Shown: positions 16,281 to 24,685 of the stretch, piece after piece
Position numbering within the stretch: the first letter of the stretch is position 1
Layout of the letters: the number at the start of each line of letters is the position of its first letter
Source: Sphaerisporangium krabiense
Lineage (GTDB): Bacteria > Actinomycetota > Actinomycetes > Streptosporangiales > Streptosporangiaceae
Direction of reading: 5' to 3'
Length of the DNA: 64,000 nt
Assembly (NCBI RefSeq): GCF_014200435.1
Contig: NZ_JACHBR010000001.1
Location: forward strand, 1,488,001 to 1,552,000
The notes under the pieces: generated by a model
What the model was told of the DNA's origin: nothing
The model's database searches: none
What the model saw: only the letters and a program-made list of their open reading frames with translations
Position numbers and translations under genes: made by a program

Positions 16281-16514
16281 CCAATTCTCGTCAGGAGCGT
16301 CCGGAACCCCGCCCACGTCGACCGCGCGCTCCAGGCGGGCGTGGCCTGGCGGCAGGTGGCCACGGCGACCGGACGGGAGGAGCGGGACGCGCGCCGGGAC
16401 TATCAGATATGGGCCGACGACCGGTACGACCTGCATCGCAACTATCCCGGTACCACAAGCGGCATGACCGGCGAAGAGCACGCGCAGGCCACCGCTCGAG
16501 CGGCCATGCCCTGA
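16281..16514 (+). pseudogene. Remnant of a small HTH-like actinobacterial protein
   Basis: The frame through 16290-16514 reads V-D-R-A-L-Q-A-G-V-A-W-R-Q-V-A-T-A-T-G followed by A-R-R-D-Y-Q-I-W-A-D-D and an M-x-x-E-E-H-A-Q-A-x-A ending. I recall this pattern from the C-terminal part of short helix-turn-helix-like proteins common in Streptosporangiales, often beside DUF1918 genes. No start codon with a ribosome site is present and the N-terminal part is missing, so it is called a fragment. Confidence 0.5.
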
Positions 16515-16592
16515 TCGGTACGGCCGCCTCCCCAACGCCTGTTCCGCTCTGGAGCGGATGGGGAAGGTGAAGGGTGAGGGGAGGAGGCGGAT

Positions 16593-16799
16593 ATGAAGGC
16601 TGAAGTTGGGGATCGGCTGGTTCTTGAGGGGACGCGGCCGGGGAGTCATCGCCGGGTCGGCGTGATCACGGCGTTGCATCATGACGATGGGTCGCCGCCG
16701 TATGACGTGCACTGGCTTGATCAGGATCACGAATGCCTGGTCTTCCCTGGGCCGGACGCCCATATCGAGCATCCGGCCACCGGGCGCCAGGGGGGCTGA
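16593..16799 (+). CDS. DUF1918 protein
   Basis: A 68-residue protein starting M-K-A-E-V-G-D-R-L-V with the family core R-R-V-G-V-I-T and P-P-Y-D-V-H-W. It ends with H-E-C-L-V-F-P-G-P-D-A-H-I, the typical DUF1918 SH3-like beta barrel. GAGGAGGCGG ends 4 bases before the ATG. Function is unknown. The converging multicopper oxidase gene follows on the other strand. Confidence 0.88.
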   Translation: MKAEVGDRLVLEGTRPGSHRRVGVITALHHDDGSPPYDVHWLDQDHECLVFPGPDAHIEHPATGRQGG

Positions 16800-16883
16800 C
16801 GGCCGGCGGACCAGGTGTCACCGGGGCTGAACGCGGCCGGGTGAGGGGGTGCCCGGACGATCGCGTCATGCTCTCCTCGCCGG

Positions 16884-18800
16884 TCATGGGCCGATGCGGT
16901 AGGGGCGCATCATTTCGTTGTCCTCGTGTTCGAGTAGGTGGCAGTGCCAGACGAACAGGCCGGGGCGGTCGAAGTAGGCCTTGACGCGGGTGATCTGGTG
17001 GGGGTAGGCGATCACGGTGTCCTTGTAGCCGCGTTCCCAGGGCTCGGGGGGCCGGGTGCCGTGGTCGAAGCCTCGGCGGTCGGCGACCTGGAAGGCGATC
17101 TCGTGGATGTGGATCGGGTGGGCGTCGGGGGTGAAGTTGTGGATCTCCCAGATCTCGGTGGCGCCCACGGCGGGGGTCTCGGTGAGCCGGTCGGACCACA
17201 TCATGGGCATGGGACGGTGATCCTCATCGAGGGTGCCCAGCAGCACGGCGGCCGGACCGGCGCCGCGCACTACCGCCGAGTTCCGTTCGACCAGGGCCAC
17301 CCGGCGGGTCGCGTTCTCCGTGCCCAGGTGGGGGAACGACGGCAGGGTGAGGCGGTCGGGCGGCACGCTGCGGTCGGGTCCCCGTGAGTCGCGGACGGCG
17401 AACTTCATCACCTGCCCGGTGGTCGCCGGGTCGGCCGGCGCGGCGTGGGGGTCCCCTTTGTAGGCACCGTCCGGGCCCTCGTTGATCAGGTAGAGATCCG
17501 TGCCGGGCCGTACGCCGGTGAAGTCCACGATGACGTCGGCGCGTTCGGCCGGGGCGAGCAGGACGTGGCCGAGGCGCACCGGGGCGGGCAGGAAGCCGCC
17601 TTCCGATCCGATGTGCCAGAACGGCAGGGCCGCCCGCGCGGGTCGCCTTGCCAGCGGGTCGGTCACGATCTTCAGGTTCAGGACGCGGCCGTTGGAGCCG
17701 TTGAGGATGCGGAAACGGAACCGGTGCGGCTCGACCTCCAGGTACGGCCAGGTGCGGCCGTTGACCATCATCGCCGCGCCGAAGAACTCGGGGTTCCAGA
17801 TGGGCGGGATGTCGCCGCGCGGCGCGTACGGCCCACTGAAGCGGTCGAAGTAGGCGCGCCCGCCGGGGTAGAACAGCGCGCCGTCGGCGGTGAACGAGCG
17901 GTCCTGCACCACGATCGGGATCTCACGGTACCCCCTGCGCCCGCCGTCGCCGGCCGTCGGCGCCGGCCCGGGGAGCACGCCGGGGGGAAGGTCGGAAGGG
18001 CCGCCCCGCAGCAGGTAGAAGCCTGCCAGGCCGGCGTAGGTGTTCAGCCGGGTGATGCCCAGCGCGTGGTCGTGGTACCACATCGTGGCGGCCCGCTGGT
18101 CGTTGCCGTAGTGGAACACCGCCGACCCCGGGGGCCAGGACCCGCCGTGCGCCGCGGCGTACGCCGCGGCGAACTGCGCGTACCACGATCCTTCCGCCGC
18201 GTAGCCCGTCGGGAGGTTCCGCGCCGCGGGCAGGTACCACGCCTCGGGAAAGCCGTCGCTGTGGTCGGCGCTGTGCCCGCCGTGCAGGTGGGTGACCAGC
18301 GGGACCGGCCCCCGGTAGCGGCCGGGGGTGGCGTCCAGGTGCGGGCGGCCGTCCCTGCCGGTCGGGCCGCCCGGAGGGTTGGCCCAGTGCAGGGTGGGGT
18401 CCACCGGGAGCAGGTGCGGCAGATACCTGCCGTCCTGGTCGACCAGCTCGTTGGCCCACCGCACCCGTACCGGACGGCCGGCCACGGCCTCGATGGTGAA
18501 CCCCGGGCTGCTGAAGGTCCGCGGGTCGTGCGTCGCGCCGTAGCCCCACACCACGGTCGGCGGATGGCCGGGCGGCAGGATCTGCTGCCGGAACCGCCGC
18601 ACCCCGATCGTGTACCGGTCGAGGGCCCCGTCCTGCCCCGGGGTCTGCGGCATCACCGGCGGGACGATCAGCGGCGTGACGTACTTGGCGATCCGCCGGG
18701 GGTCCGCCGGCGGCACCGCCCGTACGCCGCCCGCGATCGCACCGGTGAGCAGGACGGCCGTCCCGCCCGCCGCTCTCAGGAACTCGCGTCTGGTGAACAC
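16884..18800 (-). CDS. Multicopper oxidase, Tat-exported
   Basis: A 638-residue oxidase. The GTG at 18800 is chosen because it follows GGGGAGG and directly begins the Tat signal M-F-T-R-R-E-F-L-R-A-A-G-G. Copper ligand motifs appear in order: T-H-L-H-G-G-H near residue 190, W-Y-H-D-H-A-L-G near 250, H-P-I-H-I-H near 560 and H-C-H-L-L-E-H-E-D-N-E-M-M at the C-terminus. The architecture matches the phenoxazinone synthase/bilirubin oxidase/CotA group of three-cupredoxin laccases. It oxidises phenolic or bilirubin-like substrates, or Cu(I), in the cell envelope with O2 as acceptor. No copper chaperone is adjacent. Confidence 0.92.
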   Translation of the reverse strand: MFTRREFLRAAGGTAVLLTGAIAGGVRAVPPADPRRIAKYVTPLIVPPVMPQTPGQDGALDRYTIGVRRFRQQILPPGHPPTVVWGYGATHDPRTFSSPGFTIEAVAGRPVRVRWANELVDQDGRYLPHLLPVDPTLHWANPPGGPTGRDGRPHLDATPGRYRGPVPLVTHLHGGHSADHSDGFPEAWYLPAARNLPTGYAAEGSWYAQFAAAYAAAHGGSWPPGSAVFHYGNDQRAATMWYHDHALGITRLNTYAGLAGFYLLRGGPSDLPPGVLPGPAPTAGDGGRRGYREIPIVVQDRSFTADGALFYPGGRAYFDRFSGPYAPRGDIPPIWNPEFFGAAMMVNGRTWPYLEVEPHRFRFRILNGSNGRVLNLKIVTDPLARRPARAALPFWHIGSEGGFLPAPVRLGHVLLAPAERADVIVDFTGVRPGTDLYLINEGPDGAYKGDPHAAPADPATTGQVMKFAVRDSRGPDRSVPPDRLTLPSFPHLGTENATRRVALVERNSAVVRGAGPAAVLLGTLDEDHRPMPMMWSDRLTETPAVGATEIWEIHNFTPDAHPIHIHEIAFQVADRRGFDHGTRPPEPWERGYKDTVIAYPHQITRVKAYFDRPGLFVWHCHLLEHEDNEMMRPYRIGP

Positions 18801-18966
18801 TCCGGCCTCCCCTCGCCGGATCGGACGCCCGGCACGCCGAAACCCCGGGTCCGTCCTCCCTGCGAAGCCACCCCCCACAAAAGCCCCAAATGTGGACATA
18901 CCCACCGGCCGAGCTAGGACATCGACGTACGGCTGGGCTCTGGTCGGCGGTGCGCCGGGGCGGCGT

Positions 18967-20352
18967 TCAGTGGGTGGTTCTCGGGTTCACGCGGCAGTTG
19001 GTGTGCAGGTATTGGGCCGGGCCGTTGGTGAAGTCGTAGATGGCCACGGTTTGGGGGTCCTCCTGGGGGGCGTCGGAGAGCATCAGGAAGTGGGTTTCGC
19101 TGACGGGGAGGAGTTCGTAGTCCAGGCGTTCCGATTGGCGGAGGAAGGCGGCCTGTGCGGGGTTCTGGACCAAGGTGAGAACGAGCCTGCCGGCCTCGGC
19201 ACGCACTTCGTAGCGGATGCCGGGGCGCCCGTAGACGCCTTCGTAGCGGGAGAGGTCGAGGGCGAGCGCGGGGTCGGGGTGCGGCAGGCCGGGGATCGTG
19301 GGCAGGTTCAGGGCGGAGAGGATCTCGTTGAACGCCTTGCGGTAGAAGCCGTCGCGTGGGCCCGCGTTCGCCAGCATCGTGAGGGCGGTGCCCGAGTCGG
19401 GCAGGACGCGCAGGCGGGCGTTCTGGCCGATGGTGCTGCCGTCGTGGGCGTAGACGGTCTCGCCGTGCCAGTCGCAGACGATCAGGCCGAGGGCCCATTC
19501 CTGTCCGAAGGTGTACGGGTCGGGTATCGGCACGCGGGACCGGGTCATCTCGTGGACGGCCTCCGCCGAGAGGACGCGGGCGCCGTCCGGCGCCTCTCCC
19601 CCGCTGAGGAGGACGTGCGCCATCGCGAGGACCTCCCGGGCGGTCGAGGAGATGTTGCCTCCGGGGCCGAACGCGCGGGGCAGATGGCTCACGGGTGAGA
19701 CGACCGGGTCCTCGTCGAGGGACGGGATCAGATATCCCGTGGCGGCCCGGGCCGGGTCCACCTGCCCGTGCCACGTGGTCGTGGCCGTCAGGCCGAGGGG
19801 GACGAAGAGGCGGTCGCGCATGACGGCGTCCCACGGTTTGCCGTCGATCACCTCCATGACGCGGGCGAGGATCGCGTAGCCGAGGGCGGCGCTGTACCCG
19901 TGGGTGTGGCCCAGCGGGTGGACCTGGGGGGCGTCGGCGATGGCGGCGACCATGCGCTCGTACACGTCCTCGCCCTCGCCGGGGTTCCCGATGTCCTCCT
20001 CGATGCCGTGCGTGTGGTTCAGCAGGTGCCGGGGGGTGACCTTGGCGCCGACCTCGGGGTCGGCGACCCGGAAACCGGGCAGGTACGTCCGCACCGGCTC
20101 GTCCAGGCCGGCCTTCCCCTCGTCGACGAGTCGCATGAAGGCGAGGGCGGTCCAGGTCTTGCTCATGGATCCGCACTGGTAGACGGTGTCGGTCGTCGCG
20201 GGTTCGCGCGTCTCCAGGTTCTTCAGGCCGACGGCGAAGTCGGTCACCCGCCCGTCGTGGAGGACGCCGACCACCGCGCTCGGGATCCGGTACTCGGCGA
20301 GCAGCTCGGCCATCCGGGCGCGGACGCGCGTCAGATCCGGTTCGTCGGTCAT
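18967..20352 (-). CDS. Serine beta-lactamase-like hydrolase (class C / S12 family)
   Basis: A 461-residue cytoplasmic protein without signal peptide. The nucleophile motif S-M-S-K lies in Q-C-G-S-M-S-K-T-W near residue 73. H-G-Y-S-A takes the place of the Y-x-N motif near 165, and a Y-A-H-D-G motif near 320 replaces K-T-G. A C-terminal beta domain (about 360-461) resembles that of D-aminopeptidase/esterase-type members. This suggests a peptidase or esterase rather than a resistance beta-lactamase. ATG 20352 begins M-T-D-E-P-D-L; longer upstream frames are low-complexity arginine-rich and not believable. The small gene at 20364 lies 11 bp upstream, so the two form an operon. Confidence 0.87.
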   Translation of the reverse strand: MTDEPDLTRVRARMAELLAEYRIPSAVVGVLHDGRVTDFAVGLKNLETREPATTDTVYQCGSMSKTWTALAFMRLVDEGKAGLDEPVRTYLPGFRVADPEVGAKVTPRHLLNHTHGIEEDIGNPGEGEDVYERMVAAIADAPQVHPLGHTHGYSAALGYAILARVMEVIDGKPWDAVMRDRLFVPLGLTATTTWHGQVDPARAATGYLIPSLDEDPVVSPVSHLPRAFGPGGNISSTAREVLAMAHVLLSGGEAPDGARVLSAEAVHEMTRSRVPIPDPYTFGQEWALGLIVCDWHGETVYAHDGSTIGQNARLRVLPDSGTALTMLANAGPRDGFYRKAFNEILSALNLPTIPGLPHPDPALALDLSRYEGVYGRPGIRYEVRAEAGRLVLTLVQNPAQAAFLRQSERLDYELLPVSETHFLMLSDAPQEDPQTVAIYDFTNGPAQYLHTNCRVNPRTTH

Positions 20353-20363
20353 CGGGGCGGCCG

Positions 20364-20621
20364 CTATCGCGGAAGGCCGACGGCGTTGGCGGCGTCGGCC
20401 TCGAAGTACTCCGTCGCGGCGAAGGGGGCGGCGTGCCCCTCGAAGAAGGCGCGGACGTCGTCGAGCGAGTCGTGGACGATGACGTTCACCGCCCTGGCGC
20501 CGTCGGTGCTCGCCACCGCGAGGGTCCATTTCGCCCCTTGGGGCAGACGGCCGTGCGCCTTCTTCAGGGAGTCCCAGAAGCCGTTCTCGTCGGAGATCGC
20601 GGAAATCGCCATCACGTGCAT
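20364..20621 (-). CDS. Small conserved protein, possibly a dimeric alpha/beta-barrel type
   Basis: An 85-residue protein (M-H-V-M-A-I-S-A-I-S-D-E-N-G-F-W) with an alpha/beta pattern and alternating strand segments such as W-T-L-A-V-A-S and A-V-N-V-I-V-H. This resembles small ferredoxin-like dimeric proteins, but I do not recognise the family. The ATG at 20621 has AAGGACA upstream, better than a longer frame starting at 20711. It is co-oriented with the serine hydrolase 11 bp downstream and divergent from the HTH regulator at 20896. Confidence 0.65.
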   Translation of the reverse strand: MHVMAISAISDENGFWDSLKKAHGRLPQGAKWTLAVASTDGARAVNVIVHDSLDDVRAFFEGHAAPFAATEYFEADAANAVGLPR

Positions 20622-20782
20622 CGCCGTGTCCTTTGCGTGTTCTGCGTCGGTGAGTGCCCAGTGCTCTGTGATGCGGAGGGGATGTCCGCCATGCGCTTTC
20701 CAGGCGAGCAAAGGCTACGTTGCGTTTTAGAAAGCGTCAACGATTAATAGGCAAGATGGTGGGTTTGTGTGCAGGTATATCC

Positions 20783-20841
20783 TGCAATCGTTGCAACAGC
20801 ATTGCGGTCTAATGCAATGCCCGCCGAGAAGCCGTTGCAAT
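20783..20841. promoter_or_regulatory. Cluster of TGCAA/TTGCA half-sites
   Basis: Within about 60 bp the motif occurs five times: TGCAA-tcg-TTGCA (20783-20795), GCATTGC...GCAATGC (20799-20820) and a further TTGCAATG at about 20834. They lie in the divergent promoter region upstream of a regulator gene and are probably its binding sites. Confidence 0.55.
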
Positions 20842-20895
20842 GTAGTGTGGGTGAACGCACCGGAGCGTGAACCGTCGGGACAGGAGGCGAGCGGC

Positions 20896-21879
20896 GTGCC
20901 CGGAAGCAGGCTGACCCACGACGACCGGCGGCGGATCTCGGCCTGGCTCGCAGAAGGGCTCGGGTACGCCGAGATCGGGCGGCGGCTCGGCAGGCCCACG
21001 TCCACGATCAGCCGCGAGGTCGCCCGCAACGCCGACCGCGGTGCCTATCAGGCCGACCACGCCCAGCGGGTCGCGGGCGGGCGCGCCCGCAGGCGCAGGC
21101 CGGTGCCGGGCGCGGAGCCGCCACCCGGCGGGCGGTCCGAGGCGGCGCGTGCCTTCGTGGAGCGGTTCGCGGGCCTGCTGGCCGGGACCGGGCTGCCCCG
21201 GATGGCCTCCCGGGTGTTCGTCTGCCTGGTCACCTCCGACTCCGGGAGCCTGACGGCCGCCGAGCTGGTCCACGGCCTGCGGGTGAGCCCGGCGTCGGTG
21301 TCCAAGGCCATCGCCTACCTGGAGGCGATGGAGCTGGTCGGGCGCGAACCGGACCGTGGCGGACGGCGTGAGAGGTACTTCGTCGGCGACGACGTGTGGA
21401 TCCGGGCGTGGCGCGCGGACACCGGGGCGCACGCGGAGGTCGCGGAGGCCGCGCGGCGGGGAGTCGAGATCTTCGGTGACGGCACGCCCGCCGGGGATCG
21501 CCTGGCACGGATGGGCGGGTTCTTCCGCCGGATCAGCGAGCAGATGGGCGGCGTCACCGGCACGGCCGGGCGCGACGCGCTGACGGTGCTCGCCGCGCTG
21601 GTCTACGCCGGCAGGCCGCTCACCGTGGAGGATCTGGCCGCGGCGCTGGGCTGGCCCCGGGAGCGCGCCGCCGCGGCCCTGGACATGGCGGAACACCGGC
21701 CGGACGTCACCGGCCCGCTCGTGCTGCGGCGCGCCGGCCCCGGCACGTACACCGTCAGCCCCGGAGAGGACCGTCTGAGTGCGGCGCAGCGCGCGGCGCT
21801 TCGTCCGGAGGAGTCGCGGGAAACGGCACATGGGGGGCCGGTCGTTGCCGGGCAAAGGGGCACGTCACCTACCCGTTAG
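20896..21879 (+). CDS. Regulator with IS30-type HTH and GbsR/MarR-like winged helix
   Basis: A 327-residue protein. Residues 5-50 form the helix-turn-helix found in IS30 transposases (R-L-T-H-D-D-R-R-R-I, then I-G-R-R-L-G-R-P-T-S-T-I-S-R-E-V). From about 85 a GbsR/MarR-like winged helix follows (M-A-S-R-V-F-V-C-L, S-P-A-S-V-S-K-A-I-A-Y-L), and a second helical repeat (about 215-290) may contact DNA or a ligand. No DDE catalytic core is present, so this is a regulator. GTG 20896 sits 8 bases after AGGAGG. The half-site cluster upstream and the divergent hydrolase operon suggest local control. Confidence 0.8.
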   Translation: MPGSRLTHDDRRRISAWLAEGLGYAEIGRRLGRPTSTISREVARNADRGAYQADHAQRVAGGRARRRRPVPGAEPPPGGRSEAARAFVERFAGLLAGTGLPRMASRVFVCLVTSDSGSLTAAELVHGLRVSPASVSKAIAYLEAMELVGREPDRGGRRERYFVGDDVWIRAWRADTGAHAEVAEAARRGVEIFGDGTPAGDRLARMGGFFRRISEQMGGVTGTAGRDALTVLAALVYAGRPLTVEDLAAALGWPRERAAAALDMAEHRPDVTGPLVLRRAGPGTYTVSPGEDRLSAAQRAALRPEESRETAHGGPVVAGQRGTSPTR

Positions 21880-21885
21880 CCTGAC

Positions 21886-22323
21886 ATGGTGATGATGGAT
21901 GGCACGGCCAAGGCGGTCGCACGGGCGATCGCGGGGCCGGTTCTGCTGTGTGCCATCGTCATCGGGTTGTTCGCCATGCACGGGATTCAGCCCACTCCCG
22001 GGCCGGTGCGGATGCCCGGCGTCCTGACCCTGCACGACGGCGGGACCATGACGTCCGGGAGGGAGATGGCGGTCGTCGGCGCGCATTCGCCCACCAAGGC
22101 CGGGGCGCGCGACGGGCAGATGCCCGGTCATGGGGGGCATGGGGGCGGGGAGGTGTGCCTGGCGCTGCTGCTCGCCGGGCTGCTGGTGTTCTTCGTGGGC
22201 GGGGCGCTCGGGGCCTGCCTGAGCGTCCAGGCGGCCGTCGGCGGCGGGGTCGTGCCCCGGGCCGGGCCGAGGGTTCTGCCGCGCGGGCCTACTCTGGCGC
22301 GGCTCTGCGTGCTTCGGCGGTGA
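21886..22323 (+). CDS. DUF6153-like small membrane protein
   Basis: A 145-residue protein with a hydrophobic segment near residues 13-31, a Met/His-rich loop (P-G-H-G-G-H-G) and a second membrane segment near 89-110, followed by a basic tail. This layout is that of DUF6153 proteins, which often precede DUF305 genes in actinomycetes. The pairing holds here, with the DUF305 lipoprotein 64 bp downstream. The His/Met content suggests a metal, perhaps copper, connection; this is inference. Confidence 0.65.
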   Translation: MVMMDGTAKAVARAIAGPVLLCAIVIGLFAMHGIQPTPGPVRMPGVLTLHDGGTMTSGREMAVVGAHSPTKAGARDGQMPGHGGHGGGEVCLALLLAGLLVFFVGGALGACLSVQAAVGGGVVPRAGPRVLPRGPTLARLCVLRR

Positions 22324-22387
22324 GATGCCCCGCGACGGCCTCGGCCGTCCACGGACAGTCACCGGACACAAGCACGGAGTAGTTCGC

Positions 22388-23053
22388 ATGAAACGTTTCA
22401 TCACCGTTCCCGCCGCCCTGGTGGCGGCCGGGGTGCTCGTCACCGGCTGCGGCGCGGGCGAGACCGGCCAGGAGTCGCAGGCGGGCGGCGGCCACATGTC
22501 GCCGACGATGTCGCCCACCACCATGCCCAGCACCATGCCCAGCGGCATGGCCTCTGCCATGCCCTCTGCCATGCCCACCGGTACGCCGTCCCCGCCGTAC
22601 TCCGGGCAGGACGTCATGTTCGCCCAGATGATGATCCCCCACCACCGCCAGGCGGTGGAGATGGCCGGGCTGGCCGCGTCGCGGACCGCCGGCGCCGAGG
22701 TCAAGCGGCTCGCCGAGCGGATCGAGGCCGCCCAGGAGCCCGAGATCACGGCCATGAGCGGCTGGCTGGCCGACTGGGACATGCCGGTCGCCCACGACAT
22801 GGCGTCGATGGGGCACGACATGCAGGGCATGATGTCCGACGGCGACATGCGCCGGCTCAAGGGCATGTCCGGCACCGCCTTCGACCGGGCCTTTCTCCAG
22901 ATGATGATCGAGCACCACGAGGGGGCGATCTCGATGGCCGAGCAGGAACGGACGGCCGGGAGCTTCGCGCCCGCCAGGACGATGGCCGCGTCCATCGTCG
23001 AGAGCCAGAAGGCGGAGATCGCCACGATGCGGCGCCTCCTCGGGCGGAAGTAA
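22388..23053 (+). CDS. DUF305 lipoprotein
   Basis: A 221-residue lipoprotein with lipobox L-V-T-G-C21. A linker rich in M-P-S/M-S-P repeats (about 37-65) is followed by the DUF305 ferritin-like four-helix domain. This holds two copies of the signature, F-A-Q-M-M-I-P-H-H-R-Q-A and F-L-Q-M-M-I-E-H-H-E-G-A, whose His/Met residues can bind metal. DUF305 proteins are often linked to copper handling in the envelope. The ATG at 22388 follows the DUF6153 gene by 64 bp, and a strong terminator follows at 23063-23093. Confidence 0.9.
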   Translation: MKRFITVPAALVAAGVLVTGCGAGETGQESQAGGGHMSPTMSPTTMPSTMPSGMASAMPSAMPTGTPSPPYSGQDVMFAQMMIPHHRQAVEMAGLAASRTAGAEVKRLAERIEAAQEPEITAMSGWLADWDMPVAHDMASMGHDMQGMMSDGDMRRLKGMSGTAFDRAFLQMMIEHHEGAISMAEQERTAGSFAPARTMAASIVESQKAEIATMRRLLGRK

Positions 23054-23062
23054 CCCGTTCAC

Positions 23063-23093
23063 GTCCGGGGCGCGCGGTCCGCGCGCCCCGGAC
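23063..23093 (+). terminator. Terminator after the DUF305 gene
   Basis: A 15-bp perfect stem (23063-23077 with 23079-23093) that starts 9 bp after the DUF305 stop codon. Confidence 0.8.
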
Positions 23094-23259
23094 GCCGTCC
23101 CCTCTGAACGGCGGCGGAAGGCCGGACGCGCGGCACCGCCGACAAGGGCCGGAGCGGCGTGTGATCGCGATCTCTTTTCATGGTTTCCCGTGCCCGGCTC
23201 CCGATCTTGACCGGACAATCTAGGCACATTCGTCCAGAACTCATGGGAAGCGGTAGCCG

Positions 23260-24072
23260 GTGGCACCACACGAGCGTGTTCGTTCCGTCCTGGAGAACCG
23301 GCTGACGCAGCGGGCGATCATCGCGGTCATCGTCGTGAACGCCGTCACCATCGGGTGCGAGACCAGTTCGGCCCTGATGGACCGGGCGGGCGGCTTCCTG
23401 CACGTGGTCGACAGGGTGGCGCTGGGGATCTTCGCGCTGGAGCTGGCCGCGCGCCTGTACGCCTACCGCGGGGCGTTCTTCAAGGACCCGTGGAACTGGT
23501 TCGACGCCGTGATCGTGACGCTGGCGCTGATCCCGGCGTCCGGGCCGACGTCGATCCTGCGCGCGCTGCGCATCCTGCGGGCCCTGCGGCTGCTGTCGGT
23601 GGTGCCGAGCATGCGCCGGGTGGTGAGCGCGCTGCTGGCCGCCGTGCCGGGGATGGCCTCGATCATCGGGCTGCTGGTCCTGCTGATCTACATCGCGGCG
23701 GTGATCGCGACCAAGCTGTTCGGCGGCATCGCGCCGGAGCGCTTCGACGAGCTGCCCCGGTCGCTGTTCACGCTGTTCCAGATCATGACGGGCGACGACT
23801 GGGGCAGCACCGCGCAGGCCGTGATGGAACAGAAGCCCTGGGCGTGGATCTTCTTCATCGTCTACATCCTGATGTCCACGTTCGTGGCGCTGAACCTGTT
23901 CATCGCCGTCGTCGTGAACGCCATGAACGACGCCGAGCCCTCGCCCTCGGAGAACCGGGCCGAGGCGGAGCTGCGCGAGCTGAAGCAGGACATGGCCGTG
24001 CTCAACGCCAAGCTCGACCGGCTCCTCGCCCGGCCGAACGGGCATCAGCCCCGGTCCCGCACCCCGGCCTGA
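23260..24072 (+). CDS. Single-domain voltage-gated cation channel (NaChBac family)
   Basis: A 270-residue six-helix channel subunit that would assemble as a tetramer. S1 is near residues 19-38 and S4 near 105-130 with regularly spaced arginines (R-A-L-R-I-L-R-A-L-R-L-L). S5 lies near 137-158 and S6 near 205-227. The pore loop reads F-Q-I-M-T-G-D-D-W-G-S, and a C-terminal coiled coil (about 235-258) is typical of the family. The filter T-G-D-D-W differs from the T-L-E-S-W of sodium channels and recalls calcium-selective versions. GTG 23260 is the start. Own unit, ended by the hairpin at 24075. Confidence 0.9.
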   Translation: MAPHERVRSVLENRLTQRAIIAVIVVNAVTIGCETSSALMDRAGGFLHVVDRVALGIFALELAARLYAYRGAFFKDPWNWFDAVIVTLALIPASGPTSILRALRILRALRLLSVVPSMRRVVSALLAAVPGMASIIGLLVLLIYIAAVIATKLFGGIAPERFDELPRSLFTLFQIMTGDDWGSTAQAVMEQKPWAWIFFIVYILMSTFVALNLFIAVVVNAMNDAEPSPSENRAEAELRELKQDMAVLNAKLDRLLARPNGHQPRSRTPA

Positions 24073-24074
24073 CG

Positions 24075-24104
24075 CAAGGCCCGCCGCCGGGGAGACGGGC
24101 CTTG
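24075..24104. terminator. Terminator between convergent channel and membrane-protein genes
   Basis: CAAGGCCCG at 24075-24083 pairs with CGGGCCTTG at 24096-24104. Confidence 0.7.
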
Positions 24105-24117
24105 GCCAGAGGACGGG

Positions 24118-24534
24118 TCAGCTCGTCAGCAGGCCGATGCCCAGGGTCAGCACGCCCGCGGCGAGGCAGAGCGCGCCGATCCAGACGAGGACGATCAGGC
24201 GGTTCGGCCGGGTCACGTCGCGCCCGATGGAGGAGACGAAGAATCCGGCCGACATGAGGATGGCCGCGGCGGGGACGCCGAGCCGTGCGATCCACAGGGC
24301 GACGCCGCCGAGGCCGGTGTAGTCGACGTAGAGCTCGCAGACGAGGCTGAGGATGACGAGGACGCCGGCGTGGGCGTGCCCGGCCCGGGCGAACGCCTGC
24401 TGGAAGGGGGTCATCGGGATCTCACCGCGGACGATTCTGGTGAGGAACCAGCCGCCGAACTCGATGGTCACGATGGTGAGCAGGACGACGCCGGCGATCC
24501 ACCGGGTCTCCTGGCCGAGCTGCAGGGAGGTCAT
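24118..24534 (-). CDS. Four-helix membrane protein of unknown function
   Basis: A 138-residue protein with four hydrophobic segments (about 12-32, 53-71, 79-100 and 113-135) and a conserved-looking A-R-A-G-H-A-H-A-G-V motif before the second. The His pair facing the membrane could bind a metal or haem, but no family is recognised with confidence. It is convergent with the channel gene and transcribed away from the TetR gene's 3' end at 24686. Confidence 0.72.
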   Translation of the reverse strand: MTSLQLGQETRWIAGVVLLTIVTIEFGGWFLTRIVRGEIPMTPFQQAFARAGHAHAGVLVILSLVCELYVDYTGLGGVALWIARLGVPAAAILMSAGFFVSSIGRDVTRPNRLIVLVWIGALCLAAGVLTLGIGLLTS

Positions 24535-24685
24535 GGTGCTCCTGTCGGGACATCAGTCGGAACCGATCACGCAGGCCCAGTGTGACCCGCGATGATCGAT
24601 GCGGGCCCGCGCCGACCAGTGTCCCGGAGGGACTTCGGCAGGTCAGCGAGGACGACCTGATGCTCTTGGTCCGTTCACCCGGCGG

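Noticed and set aside
20896-21050. Possible IS30 transposase
   Set aside because: Only the HTH is present; there is no DDE catalytic domain and no terminal inverted repeats, so it is a regulator.
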